Assembly: GCA_963846565.1 (NCBI GenBank)
Contig: CAWJWL010000005.1
Location: 744,001-808,000, forward strand
Source: WHSW01 sp963846565
GTDB taxonomy: Bacteria > Actinomycetota > Thermoleophilia > Solirubrobacterales > 70-9
Direction: 5' to 3'
DNA length: 64,000 bases
Shown: one piece after another, positions 50,554 through 59,316 of the stretch
How the letters are laid out: every line of letters begins with the position of its first letter
Position numbering within the stretch: the stretch's first letter is position 1
Made by a program: the position numbers and the translations under genes
The notes under the pieces: model-generated
What the model was told of the DNA's origin: nothing
What the model saw: only the letters and a program-made list of their open reading frames with translations
Database searches by the model: none

Positions 50554-53133
50554 CTATTCGGGCTCGGCGCCGCTTTTCGTGGCGGCGCCGGGCTCGTCGT
50601 TCTCGGCCTCTGCCTCCGGACCTTCGCCCTCGTCGGCGGCCTCGAGGGCCTCGTCGGGCTCCGACTCGGCATCCGCCTTCGCCGCCGGCGTCAGCTTCTC
50701 CCGTCCGGCGCCCTTCTTCCCCTCGGACTTGCTGCCGCCGCCGCGACGGCGCCGGCGCTTGCCCTTGGGGAAGTTGCGCAGCAGCTCGCGCGCGACCGCA
50801 GAGGGCTTGCGGGCCATCCGCATCCGCGCCCCGCGCAGCACCTCTTCCGCCTCCGGCGTGTGGGCGACCGCCGCGGCGAGCAGGGCGACGGCCAGCCTGC
50901 GGTCCTGCTGGCGGGCGGCGTGGACGATCCGACGGGCGTTGCGCCCATGCGCGCGACCGGAGGAGTTGACGAACAGGCCGAGGAGGCGCTTCGTCTCGGG
51001 CCAGCGCTGGACCGCGTACTCCTCGTGCATGTCGCGGGTGACCTCGGCGAGCCGCCAGACCCACGCCTGCGCCTGGTCCCGGCGGCCGATCCGGCGCTCG
51101 GCGAGCGCCTGCAGCAGCACCTTCGCCCCGGCACGCCGCTCCTCGCGGGGCCAGGTGGCGACGACATCGACGGCGTCGTCGAAGGGCTCCCCTTCGCGCA
51201 GCGCCGCGATCTCCGCGAGCGCCTTCAGCCGCAGCGCGTGGTTTCGGTTGCGCTGCAGGCAGGTGACGAGGAAGCGCCGGCGGAGCTCCTTCGCCTGGTC
51301 GTGCTGGATCATCGCCTTCGCCCGGCGCCAGTTGTTCTGCGTCACCCGGGCGCCGGCGAGGGCGGCCCAGGCGTGCTGCTCGGTGTAGTTGAGGTTCTCG
51401 ACCGCGATCCGCCAGAGGTCGCGCTCGAGCACCGCCAGCCGGCGCTCGGGATCTCCGGAGACCGGGACGACGCGACGCTCCACCCGGACCCGCCGGCCGC
51501 GGCCGCGGCGGACCGGGCCGACGACGATTGCGCCGCCGCGGTAGACGTCGCGGTCGAGGAGGCTGTGAAGCGAGACGACGTTCTCGTCGTGCGTCGTCGC
51601 CGGGTGGACGAAATCGATCACCAGGCCGGCTTCCTTGCCCGGGTTTCGGCGTGTGACGCGGCCGACCCGCTGCTGGTAGACGCGCCGCGAGGCGGTCGGT
51701 GCCAGGTGCATGCAGATCGTCGCCCGCGGCGAGTTCCACCCCTCCGCGAGCAGCATCGCGTTGCAGAGGACGTCGACCTCGCCGCGCTCGAAGGCGGCGA
51801 GGATCTCGGCGAGCTCGCGCTTCGGCGTCTCGCCGGAGACCGCGCGCGCGTTCATGCCGGCGTTGCGGAAGGCCTTGGCGACGTTGGTCGCGTGCTGAAC
51901 GCCGGCGGTGTAGAGGACGCCGGGCACCTTGCGGAAGCGTGATTGGTAGAGGTCGGCGATGGCGACGTTGAAGGGCTCCTGGTCGAGCAGGGCGGCGAGC
52001 TCCTCCTGGTCGAAGTCCTGGTCCACCTCGCCGCGGCGAAGCGGGACGTTGGCGATCGTCCGTACTCCGGGCCCCGGAGGGATCCGGATGCACCGAAGCG
52101 GCGCGATCACACCGCGGCGGGCGGCCTGGGCGAGATCGAAGCGCGAGGTCTGGGTGGGGAAGAGGTCGGCGACGTGCCGCGCGATCAGGGCGCCGGTCGC
52201 GGTCATGCCGATGAACACCGGGCCGGTCCAGCGCCGGATGCAGGCGCTCGTCTTCTCGCCGAGTGCGGTGTGCGCCTCGTCGCAGATCACGATCGAGTAG
52301 GCGTCGGAGACCTTGCCCGCGTTGCGGACGAACCACTGGTAGGTCTCGACGGTCACGGGCCCGTTGTCGCGGTCCTTGCCGTCGAGGAGCGGCGGCGAGA
52401 GCCGGTCCTTGTAGCCACGGTCGGAGATCTCGCCGATGAACTGATCGACGAGGTTGCGGCGATGGGTGAGGATCAGCACCCCGCCGGTGCGCGAGGCCTC
52501 GATGAAGCCGACAGCGGCGACCGTCTTGCCGGCGCCGGTGGCGTGCTCGAACCAGAAGCGCCGGCTCGCGCCCGGATCCTCGGGCGCCTCCTCGAGGACG
52601 TCCTCGTCGACGGCTTCGGGCTCCTCCCAATCCTGCGGCTCCTCGTCCTCGGCGAGCTCGTCCGCCTCGAGCGCCGTCTCGGCTACCTCGCCGTTTGCGG
52701 GCGCCTCCGCCGCCGCCGCGGCCTTCGCTCCATTGCCGCGCCCGTTCGACTTCGGCTCCTCGCCGTTGCCGTTCAGCCTCGATTCCTCCAGCTCGGTCGA
52801 GATCGCGGCCAGGGTCCCGGAGAGCGCGTCGACCTGGTGCTCGTTCAGGGTCGCGCCGTCGAGCAGGGTCGGCTTGTCCTCGGAGAGGACGCGCTCGAGC
52901 CCGAGCAGGAGCGAGTAGTTCTGACGCCAGGCGAAGCTCGGGAGCTCGGCGCCGCCCTCGATCTCGACGAGCGCCTCGTCGACGGCGCGCCGTCGCGCCG
53001 TGCCCGGGACGAGATCATCGATCGACTCGCCCTCGAGCAGGATCGGCTCATGGGTGAACTCACGGACCCGATCGAGGTCCGCCTCGCTGAGAGCGCTCTC
53101 CACGCTCGCGGGAACGGCGGTGGGATTAACCAT
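50554..53133 (-). CDS. Superfamily 2 DEAD/DEAH-type helicase with acidic insert
   Basis: 859 residues from ATG 53133; a longer in-frame reading upstream lacks conservation. Helicase motifs: LNEHQVDAL (Q-like), HATGAGKTVAAVGF (I), ILTHRRNLVDQF (Ia), VICDEAHT (II), IGMTATG (III) and RVYQQRVGRVTRRNPGKEA (VI). Between the Q-like region and motif I lies a low-complexity insert of about 80 residues rich in Ala and Glu, and the last 100 residues are Lys/Arg then Glu rich. A helical region of about 250 residues after the helicase core resembles no domain I know. The fold is that of type III restriction/ComF-like helicases, but no nuclease or methylase is nearby, so a DNA repair or RNA role is equally possible. 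Confidence 0.82.
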   Translation of the reverse strand: MVNPTAVPASVESALSEADLDRVREFTHEPILLEGESIDDLVPGTARRRAVDEALVEIEGGAELPSFAWRQNYSLLLGLERVLSEDKPTLLDGATLNEHQVDALSGTLAAISTELEESRLNGNGEEPKSNGRGNGAKAAAAAEAPANGEVAETALEADELAEDEEPQDWEEPEAVDEDVLEEAPEDPGASRRFWFEHATGAGKTVAAVGFIEASRTGGVLILTHRRNLVDQFIGEISDRGYKDRLSPPLLDGKDRDNGPVTVETYQWFVRNAGKVSDAYSIVICDEAHTALGEKTSACIRRWTGPVFIGMTATGALIARHVADLFPTQTSRFDLAQAARRGVIAPLRCIRIPPGPGVRTIANVPLRRGEVDQDFDQEELAALLDQEPFNVAIADLYQSRFRKVPGVLYTAGVQHATNVAKAFRNAGMNARAVSGETPKRELAEILAAFERGEVDVLCNAMLLAEGWNSPRATICMHLAPTASRRVYQQRVGRVTRRNPGKEAGLVIDFVHPATTHDENVVSLHSLLDRDVYRGGAIVVGPVRRGRGRRVRVERRVVPVSGDPERRLAVLERDLWRIAVENLNYTEQHAWAALAGARVTQNNWRRAKAMIQHDQAKELRRRFLVTCLQRNRNHALRLKALAEIAALREGEPFDDAVDVVATWPREERRAGAKVLLQALAERRIGRRDQAQAWVWRLAEVTRDMHEEYAVQRWPETKRLLGLFVNSSGRAHGRNARRIVHAARQQDRRLAVALLAAAVAHTPEAEEVLRGARMRMARKPSAVARELLRNFPKGKRRRRRGGGSKSEGKKGAGREKLTPAAKADAESEPDEALEAADEGEGPEAEAENDEPGAATKSGAEPE

Positions 53134-53289
53134 TGGAAACTTGGGCTGGAAGAAGTGGCCCCGTGCTCGCCGGTGAGATCCAGATCGCAGGCGACGAGCG
53201 AAGTAAGCTCGGAAAGAGGCGGGTGGCGGACCGAATTCCCCTTCCGGCCGGACCGACACCCCCGCGGTCCAAAGAACAGCGGGACCGAG

Positions 53290-53898
53290 ATGAATTACAC
53301 CACACTGGCACGACGAAGTGCGTCAAAGGCCTCGATTTGGGTCGCTGCAGCCGCCGCCGTGCTGGCGATCGGCGCCTGTGGAGGGGGCGATGAGTCCGAC
53401 GCCGACGCCGGGAACCCCGAGTCTGCGGTCGGCGCCGCCGAGCTCGAGCAGGCGCTCGCGGGGGCACCCCCGCAGCTCGCCGAGCTCTACGAGCAGGGCA
53501 ACCAGCTCCTCGACGGCGGCGTCGATGCCTACGAGGCGAAGCTCGCCGACCTCGAGGGCACGCCGGTGGTCGTCAACAAGTGGGCGTCCTGGTGCGGCCC
53601 CTGCCGGTTCGAGTTCCCGTTCTTTCAGTCGCAGACGGCCGAGCACGGCAAGGAGGTCGCCTTCGTCGGCGTGGATTCCGACGACGACGCCGATGCCGCG
53701 GAGACCTTCCTCGGCCAGCTGCCGCTGCCCTATCCGAGCTTCAGCGATCCGGATTCGGAAATCGCCGACCTGCTCGACGCGCGCGAGTTTCCCTCGACGG
53801 CGTTCTACGACTCGAGCGGGGAGCTCGTCTACCTGCGGCGGGGCGGCTATGGCAGCGAAGAGGAGCTCGAAGCGGACATCGAGCGCTACGCGCAGTAG
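53290..53898 (+). CDS. TlpA-like thioredoxin-fold lipoprotein
   Basis: 202 residues. The signal peptide ends AIGAC, so Cys30 would be lipidated; an acidic linker follows. The thioredoxin fold holds NKWASWCGPCRFEFPFF with the active-site Cys102-x-x-Cys105, and VAFVGVDSDDDADAA as in TlpA/ResA-type proteins. It probably reduces extracytoplasmic disulfides, for example in apocytochromes c, fitting the Ccm genes elsewhere in the window, though it is not linked to them. It is divergent from the helicase gene over 156 bp and lies 18 bp before the NfeD gene. Confidence 0.88.
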   Translation: MNYTTLARRSASKASIWVAAAAAVLAIGACGGGDESDADAGNPESAVGAAELEQALAGAPPQLAELYEQGNQLLDGGVDAYEAKLADLEGTPVVVNKWASWCGPCRFEFPFFQSQTAEHGKEVAFVGVDSDDDADAAETFLGQLPLPYPSFSDPDSEIADLLDAREFPSTAFYDSSGELVYLRRGGYGSEEELEADIERYAQ

Positions 53899-53916
53899 GA
53901 GCGGGATAATCCCCGC

Positions 53917-55281
53917 ATGCGCCGCGCTCTCCAGCCCGTTCTCTTCCTCGCGCTCGCCCTCGGGCTTCTGAGCGCCACGCCCGGTGCGGCGCAGGACTCG
54001 ACCACGGTCCCGTCGATCGAGTTCAGCGGCACGGTCGATCCGGCGATGGAGAAATGGATCGCCTCCGCGCTGGCGGATGCGGCCGAGGACGGTGCACCGC
54101 TCGCGATCGTTCGCCTCGACACCCCCGGCGGCCTCGAGTCGTCGATGCGGGAGATGATCAAGGACGTCATCGACGCGCCGATGCCGGTCGTCGTCTACGT
54201 CTCCCCGAACGGCGCCAGGGCCGCCTCGGCCGGCGCCTTCATCACCGAGGCCGCCGACGTCGCAGCGATGGCGCCGCAGACCAACATCGGCTCGGCGAGC
54301 GCCGTCACCTCCACCGGCGACGACATCGAGGGCACCCTTGGAGAGAAGATCGAAAACGACGCCGCCGCGTTCATCCGCACGCTCGCCGACAGCCACGGCC
54401 GCGACGGCCGGCTCGCCGAGACGATGGTCACCGACGCTGCGAACTTCACCTCGGCCGAGGCACTCGAGCAGCAGCTGATCGATCTCGTCGCGAACAGCGA
54501 GGACGAGCTGCTCGCCGCGCTCGACGGCTTCCGGGTCGAAGGACCGAAGGCGGGCCAGCTGAGCACCGCCGGCCTGACGATCGCCGAGCGCGACACGCCG
54601 CTTCAGTACGAGCTCCTGCAGCTGCTCGTCAACCCGACGGTCGCCTACCTGCTCCTCCTCCTCGGCTTCGTCGGCATCGCGATCGAGCTCTTCGCCCCCG
54701 GCGCGATCATCCCCGGCACCATCGGGGTCGTCTCCCTGCTCCTCGGGGCGTTCGGCAGCGCGCAGCTCCCGCTGACCGCCGCCGGGATCGTCCTGCTGAT
54801 CGTCGGCATCGTCCTGATCTTGGTCGAGACGCAGACCCCGACGCACGGGCTCGTCGGCCTCGCCGGGGTGGTCGCCCTCGCGGCCTCCGGGTTGCTCCTC
54901 TTCGACACCGGCACCGACGAGCTCGAAGTCTCCGTGCCGGCGGTGATCACGATCGCCGTGCTGCTCGGCGGCTTCGTCGTCTTCGCAGCCGAGCGAGCGT
55001 TGAAGGCGCGCAAGAATCCCGTTCTGACCGGGTGGGAGGAGCTGATCGGAGCGGAGGGAGACGTGCGCCAACCGCTCGACCCGATCGGGCAGATCTTCGT
55101 CCAGGGCGCGCTCTGGCGCGCAAGCCTCGCCGACGGCGTGCCGCCCGAGGACGCCGACGGCGTGCGCGAGTCCGGCGCTAGAGTGCGAGTCGAGTCGGTT
55201 GAGGGCCTGACGCTTCGCGTTCGCCCCGCCGAGTCGGCCTTCACCGAAGTCGAGCCCAGCGTGAGCGAGGAGCAGGAATGA
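53917..55281 (+). CDS. NfeD-family membrane serine protease
   Basis: 454 residues. A signal peptide (1-25) precedes a ClpP-like protease domain: IVRLDTPGGLESSMREMI, VSPNGARAASAGAF with the nucleophile Ser104, and GEKIENDAAAFIR with the general base Lys144. Four or five membrane helices follow, then a C-terminal OB-like domain (LIGAEGDVRQPLDPIGQIFV). This long NfeD form works with SPFH proteins at the membrane, and the SPFH gene follows with a four-base overlap. Substrates are probably membrane proteins such as stomatins. Confidence 0.9.
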   Translation: MRRALQPVLFLALALGLLSATPGAAQDSTTVPSIEFSGTVDPAMEKWIASALADAAEDGAPLAIVRLDTPGGLESSMREMIKDVIDAPMPVVVYVSPNGARAASAGAFITEAADVAAMAPQTNIGSASAVTSTGDDIEGTLGEKIENDAAAFIRTLADSHGRDGRLAETMVTDAANFTSAEALEQQLIDLVANSEDELLAALDGFRVEGPKAGQLSTAGLTIAERDTPLQYELLQLLVNPTVAYLLLLLGFVGIAIELFAPGAIIPGTIGVVSLLLGAFGSAQLPLTAAGIVLLIVGIVLILVETQTPTHGLVGLAGVVALAASGLLLFDTGTDELEVSVPAVITIAVLLGGFVVFAAERALKARKNPVLTGWEELIGAEGDVRQPLDPIGQIFVQGALWRASLADGVPPEDADGVRESGARVRVESVEGLTLRVRPAESAFTEVEPSVSEEQE

Positions 55282-56147
55282 CAGCAGCCTTGGTCGTGAT
55301 CGGCGTCATCGCCGTCTTCGTCGTTTTCATCCTCGCCTCCTCGATCCGGATCCTGCGCGAGTACGAGCGCGGCGTCATCTTCCGGCTCGGCCGCCTGATC
55401 GCGCAGAAGGGCCCGGGCCTGATCCTGCTGATCCCGATCATCGATCAGATGGTGCGGATCGACCTGCGGACGGTGACCCTGAACGTGCCGCCTCAGGAGA
55501 TCATCACCAAGGACAACGTCACCGTGCGCGTGAACGCGGTCGCCTACTTCCGCGTCATCGACCCGAACAAGGCGATCACCGAGGTCGAGAACTTCCTCCT
55601 CGCCACCTCGCAGATCTCGCAGACGACGCTGCGCTCGGTGCTCGGCAAGGCCGAGCTCGACGCACTGCTGGCCGAGCGCGAGCGCCTCAACACGGACCTG
55701 CAGCAGATCATCGACGAGCAGACCGAGCCCTGGGGGGTCAAGGTCTCGACGGTCGAGGTCAAGGATGTCGAGCTGCCGGCCGAGATGCAGCGCGCGATCG
55801 CGCGTCAGGCGGAGGCCGAGCGCGAGCGGCGGGCGAAGATCATCGCCGCGGACGGCGAGTTCCAGGCTTCCGAGAAGCTCTCTCAAGCCGCGAACATCAT
55901 GAGCGCCAATCCGGCCACCCTGCAGCTGCGCTACCTACAGACCCTGGTCGAGATCGGCGTCAACAACTCGACCACGGTCGTCTTCCCCCTGCCGATCGAC
56001 CTGCTGAAGCCGCTCCTCGAGCCGCATGCGCCCTCGAGCGTGCCGGCGCCAGAGGGACCGCCGCCGGTCCATCCCTCCGGCAGGGTCGATGAGATCGAGA
56101 ACTTCGAGCCCCCGCCGGCCGACCCGTTGCCGCCCGCGCCGTCCTGA
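55278..56147 (+). CDS. SPFH/Band 7 domain protein (stomatin-like, slipin)
   Basis: 289 residues. One N-terminal membrane helix (LVVIGVIAVFVVFILAS) is followed by the SPFH domain: RILREYERGVIFRLGRLIAQ, GPGLILLIPIID and VRIDLRTVTLNVPPQEIITK. A coiled region (RQAEAERERRAKIIAADGEF) supports oligomers. The Pro-rich C-terminus ends the protein. It pairs with the NfeD protease in organising and controlling membrane proteins. The start overlaps the NfeD stop. The stop overlaps a CTG that probably starts galT. Confidence 0.92.
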   Translation: MTAALVVIGVIAVFVVFILASSIRILREYERGVIFRLGRLIAQKGPGLILLIPIIDQMVRIDLRTVTLNVPPQEIITKDNVTVRVNAVAYFRVIDPNKAITEVENFLLATSQISQTTLRSVLGKAELDALLAERERLNTDLQQIIDEQTEPWGVKVSTVEVKDVELPAEMQRAIARQAEAERERRAKIIAADGEFQASEKLSQAANIMSANPATLQLRYLQTLVEIGVNNSTTVVFPLPIDLLKPLLEPHAPSSVPAPEGPPPVHPSGRVDEIENFEPPPADPLPPAPS

Positions 56148-57181
56148 GCCCCGAGGTACGCATCGAGCAGCTCACCGGGCTGCGTACCGTGCTCGCGCCC
56201 GGGCGCGCCGAACGCCCGGAGGCGTTCGCGCCGCAGCCCGTCGAGGTGAAGCCGGACGCTGCGGAGCGCTGTCCGTTCTGCGAGGGGCGCGAGGACCGCA
56301 CCCCGCTTGAGGTCTGGGCGGATCGCCCGGGCGATGGCGGGGCCGACACGCCGGGCTGGCGTGTGCGCTCGGTGCCGAACCTCTACCCGGTGATCGGCGG
56401 CCGAGAGGGCGCGGGCGCGCCCGAGACCGGCTTCGCGAGCTCGATCGACCCGCTCAAGGCCTCGACCCGCAACGGCAACGTCGACCTCTTTCGCTCCCAG
56501 CCGGCCGACGGCGCCCATGAGGTGATCGTCCACGGGCCCGTGCACGCGACCTCGATGACGCAGCTCTCCGACGAGCTTTTCGCCGCGGCGATCGACGGCT
56601 GGCGGGCGCGGATGCGGGCGCATCCGGAGGCCGCCTACAAGCACCTGATCGTCAACGAGGGCCCCGACGCCGGCGCCTCGCTCGAGCACAGCCACGCGCA
56701 GCTCTATGCGCTCGGCTTCGTCCCAACGGAGATCGCGCGGGAGCGCGAGCGCACGGTCGCCTACTTCGAGCGGACGATGGGCAGCCACCTGCTGGAGGAC
56801 ATCGGCGTCGAGGAGATCCGCCGCCGCGAGCGCTTCGTCGCCGTCGACGACGACGCGCTCCTCGTCTGCCCCTGGGCCTCCCGCTCCCCGTTCGAGCTCC
56901 GGGTCATCCCGCGGAAGCCGGCCGCGCGCTTCGAGGACGACGACGCCGGCACCGGGATGATCCGGGCGGCGCTCGGCGCGCTCGCCGGCGCGCTCGGCTC
57001 GATGCCGCAGTTCAACCTCTGGGTGCGGACCGCTCCCCACGGCAGCGACGAGTTCTGCTGGCACGTCGACATCCTTCCGCGGCTCACCAACCGCGCCGGG
57101 TTCGAGCTCGGCACGGGGGTCGACATCAACGTCTACCCGCCCGAGCGCGCCGCCGCGGACCTGCGCGCGGCGCTCGGCTAG
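56144..57181 (+). CDS. galT: Galactose-1-phosphate uridylyltransferase
   Basis: 345 residues if translation begins at CTG 56144, which overlaps the SPFH stop as CTGA; the first canonical start, GTG 56189, would remove residues just before LRTVLAPGRAERP that belong to the family. The enzyme exchanges UMP between UDP-glucose and galactose-1-phosphate. CPFCEG provides the zinc Cys pair; ASLEHSHAQLYALG holds the catalytic His (family HPHGQ, here HSHAQ); the second HIT-like half has FELRVIPRKPAARFED and FCWHVDILPRL. galK and galE are not in the window. Confidence 0.85.
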   Translation: MSPEVRIEQLTGLRTVLAPGRAERPEAFAPQPVEVKPDAAERCPFCEGREDRTPLEVWADRPGDGGADTPGWRVRSVPNLYPVIGGREGAGAPETGFASSIDPLKASTRNGNVDLFRSQPADGAHEVIVHGPVHATSMTQLSDELFAAAIDGWRARMRAHPEAAYKHLIVNEGPDAGASLEHSHAQLYALGFVPTEIARERERTVAYFERTMGSHLLEDIGVEEIRRRERFVAVDDDALLVCPWASRSPFELRVIPRKPAARFEDDDAGTGMIRAALGALAGALGSMPQFNLWVRTAPHGSDEFCWHVDILPRLTNRAGFELGTGVDINVYPPERAAADLRAALG

Positions 57182-57198
57182 CTCGACGGGGGGGCGCG

Positions 57199-57795
57199 AT
57201 CGGCCTCGTCCAGGCAGTCAACGCGCTCGATGCGCTCGTCTACGACGCATGGCCGGTTCCGCTGACCGACGAGGTCCGGGTCGACCCGGACGACCTCGCG
57301 GAGATCGCCGCCGACATCCGCGCCGGGCTCGAGGGCGTGGGCGCCGACGAGGCGCTCACGCGGCTCGCCCGCATCGTCGACGACGCGCCTCGCGTCCCGC
57401 TTCGTGACGAGGTGCGTATCGACAAGCGCGAGGTCGAGGCGCTGATCGCCGAGCTGCGCCGGTTCGCGCCGAGCGGGCAGGTCGCGGCCGGCGGGGCTCC
57501 GGTACTTGGAGACGCCGACGCGGGCGAAGCGGCCGCCGCGCTGGCCGAGCTTTCGGCAGCGCTCGACGGTGCGCCCCGCGCACGCCTTGGGACCCAGCTC
57601 CGCGTCGACCCCGTCGCCCTGCTCGACCTGGTCGAGCGCGTCCGCGCCGCCGCGTCGGCGCCCGTCGCCGAGATCGACGAGTTCACCGAGCTGATCGCCG
57701 GGGCGCCGAGCGGGCGCGGCGTGGCCGAAGTACGGATCAGCCGCGCCCGCGCGAGCACGCTCGTGCGCCGGATCGGCGCTGCGTTGCGCGCCTAG
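57199..57795 (+). CDS. Four-repeat protein with DivIVA/ATP-synthase-b-like motif, start unclear
   Basis: The readable frame runs from about 57199 (or earlier) to 57795, but has no ATG, GTG or TTG before GTG 57337. It encodes four tandem units of about 45 residues, each with a PL-type strand, a short VR-D element and a helix: VYDAWPVPLTDEVRVDPDDL, DDAPRVPLRDEVRIDKREVE, DGAPRARLGTQLRVDPVALL and AGAPSGRGVAEVRISRARAS. A similar VPLTDxVxVD element occurs near the N-terminus of some actinobacterial DivIVA-like or ATP synthase b-type proteins. The start may be ATC 57199, or the G7 run at 57188-57194 may hide an indel. The function is unknown. It follows galT directly. Confidence 0.55.
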   Translation: MGLVQAVNALDALVYDAWPVPLTDEVRVDPDDLAEIAADIRAGLEGVGADEALTRLARIVDDAPRVPLRDEVRIDKREVEALIAELRRFAPSGQVAAGGAPVLGDADAGEAAAALAELSAALDGAPRARLGTQLRVDPVALLDLVERVRAAASAPVAEIDEFTELIAGAPSGRGVAEVRISRARASTLVRRIGAALRA

Positions 57796-57798
57796 GCC

Positions 57799-58167
57799 CT
57801 AGACGTTCTCGTGGACCGAGAGGATGTTCCCGGCCGGGTCCTTGAACCAGGCGATCGTCGGACCGTCGCCGCGGGCGATTCCCTTCTCGTCCTGGTCCAT
57901 ACCGTCGTAGCGCTCGAACTCCACCCCGCGTGAGGCGAGCTCGTCGACGGCGCCGTCGACGTCGTCGACCTGGAAGTTGAGGATCGTGTAGGTCGCCGGC
58001 TCGAAGTCGGGCTTGTTGTAGATCAGCGTCGTCTTCTCGCCCGTCTTCAGCGAGAGGCCGGGCGGGATCTCCTCGACCGTGATCCCGAGGGTCTCGCCGT
58101 AGAACTTCTTCGCCGCTTCGATGTCGCCGGTGGCGAAGCCGCTATAGGCGTTGCTGGGGTCGAACAT
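57799..58167 (-). CDS. VOC family (glyoxalase-like) protein
   Basis: 122 residues. Single VOC module: NAYSGFATGDIEAAKKFYGE, then ILNFQVDDVDGAVDELASRG and TIAWFKDPAGNILSVHEN, the last being the typical C-terminal strand with a metal-ligand-like Glu. Function unknown; relatives include small resistance and lyase proteins. AAGGAG precedes the ATG at about 6 nt. It converges on the four-repeat gene with a 3-bp gap. Confidence 0.85.
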   Translation of the reverse strand: MFDPSNAYSGFATGDIEAAKKFYGETLGITVEEIPPGLSLKTGEKTTLIYNKPDFEPATYTILNFQVDDVDGAVDELASRGVEFERYDGMDQDEKGIARGDGPTIAWFKDPAGNILSVHENV

Positions 58168-58219
58168 GGTGTCTCCTTTTCTGTATTTCAGTGGTTGAGA
58201 CCCGGTGGGAGGCCGAGAT

Positions 58220-58567
58220 TCATCGCTCGCTCGTCTCGACCACGAGCGTTTCGCCCGGCTCGAGAGCCTGCCATTGCTCGATCGTCCCCTCTGCCGCGTC
58301 GCAGGCGGTGTCGAAGCGCGCGCGCTCGAGCGGCAACGTCAGCGTCGCGTAAGCCTCGTCGCGACTGAACCCTGGGATCGAGATCGCGGATGTGACGGCG
58401 GTGACGATCGCCTCCGCCTCGACGAGGCCGGCGACCTGGTCGTCCTCGAGCGTGCGGCTCGCAGGGTCGACCTGTTCGTGAGCCGCGGGGAAGTTGAAGT
58501 TCGCGCCCGCGGCCACGAGCCGCCAGAACTCATGGCTTTCACCGCTCTTGTGGAACGAAACCTTCAT
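58220..58567 (-). CDS. Hypothetical protein
   Basis: 115 residues, mixed alpha/beta in appearance (SFHKSGESHEFWRLVAAGAN, then LVEAEAIVTAVTSAISIP). I do not recognise a family. Copy C of the 49-bp repeat ends exactly at its ATG, so any ribosome site would be the AGGAGGCGG inside the repeat. Codon use is normal for the window, which favours a real gene. It lies 52 bp before the VOC gene on the same strand. Confidence 0.55.
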   Translation of the reverse strand: MKVSFHKSGESHEFWRLVAAGANFNFPAAHEQVDPASRTLEDDQVAGLVEAEAIVTAVTSAISIPGFSRDEAYATLTLPLERARFDTACDAAEGTIEQWQALEPGETLVVETSER

Positions 58568-58616
58568 AACGTCCCGCCCGCCTCCTGGCTTCGCCTCCGG
58601 GGGGCGGCCGGGTCAG
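58568..58616 (-). repeat. 49-bp interspersed repeat, copy C
   Basis: On the minus strand it reads CTGACCCGGCCGCC, then GGAGGCGAAGCC, then GGAGGCGGGCGGGACGTT, 49 nt in all, with one extra C early and one base less later relative to copy A. It lies between divergent genes, ending directly at the ATG of the gene at 58567. Confidence 0.7.
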
Positions 58617-58638
58617 CCCTGTACTGTGGCGCACCGCG

Positions 58639-59304
58639 ATGCCTCCGACCTCGAAGCCGTTTCCCCGCTTCATCGCCGACGCCTACCGCGAGGGCCGGCC
58701 GTACGGTCGGTGGGAGGAGCGCCTGCGCGAGGAGTTCGTGAAGGCGTGCGCCCCGCTCGCCTCCGAGGCGGGCTCGGCGCTCGACCCGATGACGATCAAG
58801 TGGTTTCCCGATCGCGGCTGGAACGGGCGCGTCTTCGTCCCGGCGACCGGCCGCGCCGCCGAGCCGACGCCGAACGAGGAAGGCGAGGACGTTCACGCGG
58901 AGTACTTCGGCTGGGTCTCCTTCGTCGGCGGCGACGACGAGGCCGAGCCGGCCGAGATCCAGTCGGCCGCGGACTTCACCGACGTGACCGCGGATGAGAA
59001 CCCGGATTGGCGGATCGACATCAACGACGACGTCCTCGGCCGCTGGCGCACGGATGGCAGCCGCAGCGGCGACGTCACCCTGATCTGGGGGCTTCCGCTC
59101 GTGCGCGGCGCGGTCGCGGCGACGGCGGAGCTCGACGGCGAGCTGCTCGACCAGGCGCCCGTCACCGATGGCCGTTTCACGCTCGTCGCCGTCGACGCGA
59201 TCACCGGCTTCGGCGACGACCTCTTCGTCACCGTGCGGCTCTGGGACCGCCGCGTGCAGGAGGTAGCGGCGGAGTCGCTCTACGAAGAGCCGGCCGACGA
59301 CTGA
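58639..59304 (+). CDS. Conserved hypothetical protein
   Basis: 221 residues, acidic, without signal peptide or membrane helix. Notable segments are FIADAYREGRPYGRWEERLR, TIKWFPDRGWNGRVFVPATG, DWRIDINDDVLGRWRTDG and GDVTLIWGLPLVRGA. The strand/turn pattern suggests a compact beta-rich domain after a helical start. I do not recognise a family. It is followed by copy B of the 49-bp repeat and converges on the P450 gene. TACTGT at 58622-58627 is a possible -10 box. Confidence 0.65.
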   Translation: MPPTSKPFPRFIADAYREGRPYGRWEERLREEFVKACAPLASEAGSALDPMTIKWFPDRGWNGRVFVPATGRAAEPTPNEEGEDVHAEYFGWVSFVGGDDEAEPAEIQSAADFTDVTADENPDWRIDINDDVLGRWRTDGSRSGDVTLIWGLPLVRGAVAATAELDGELLDQAPVTDGRFTLVAVDAITGFGDDLFVTVRLWDRRVQEVAAESLYEEPADD

Positions 59305-59316
59305 CCCGTCTGCCAC

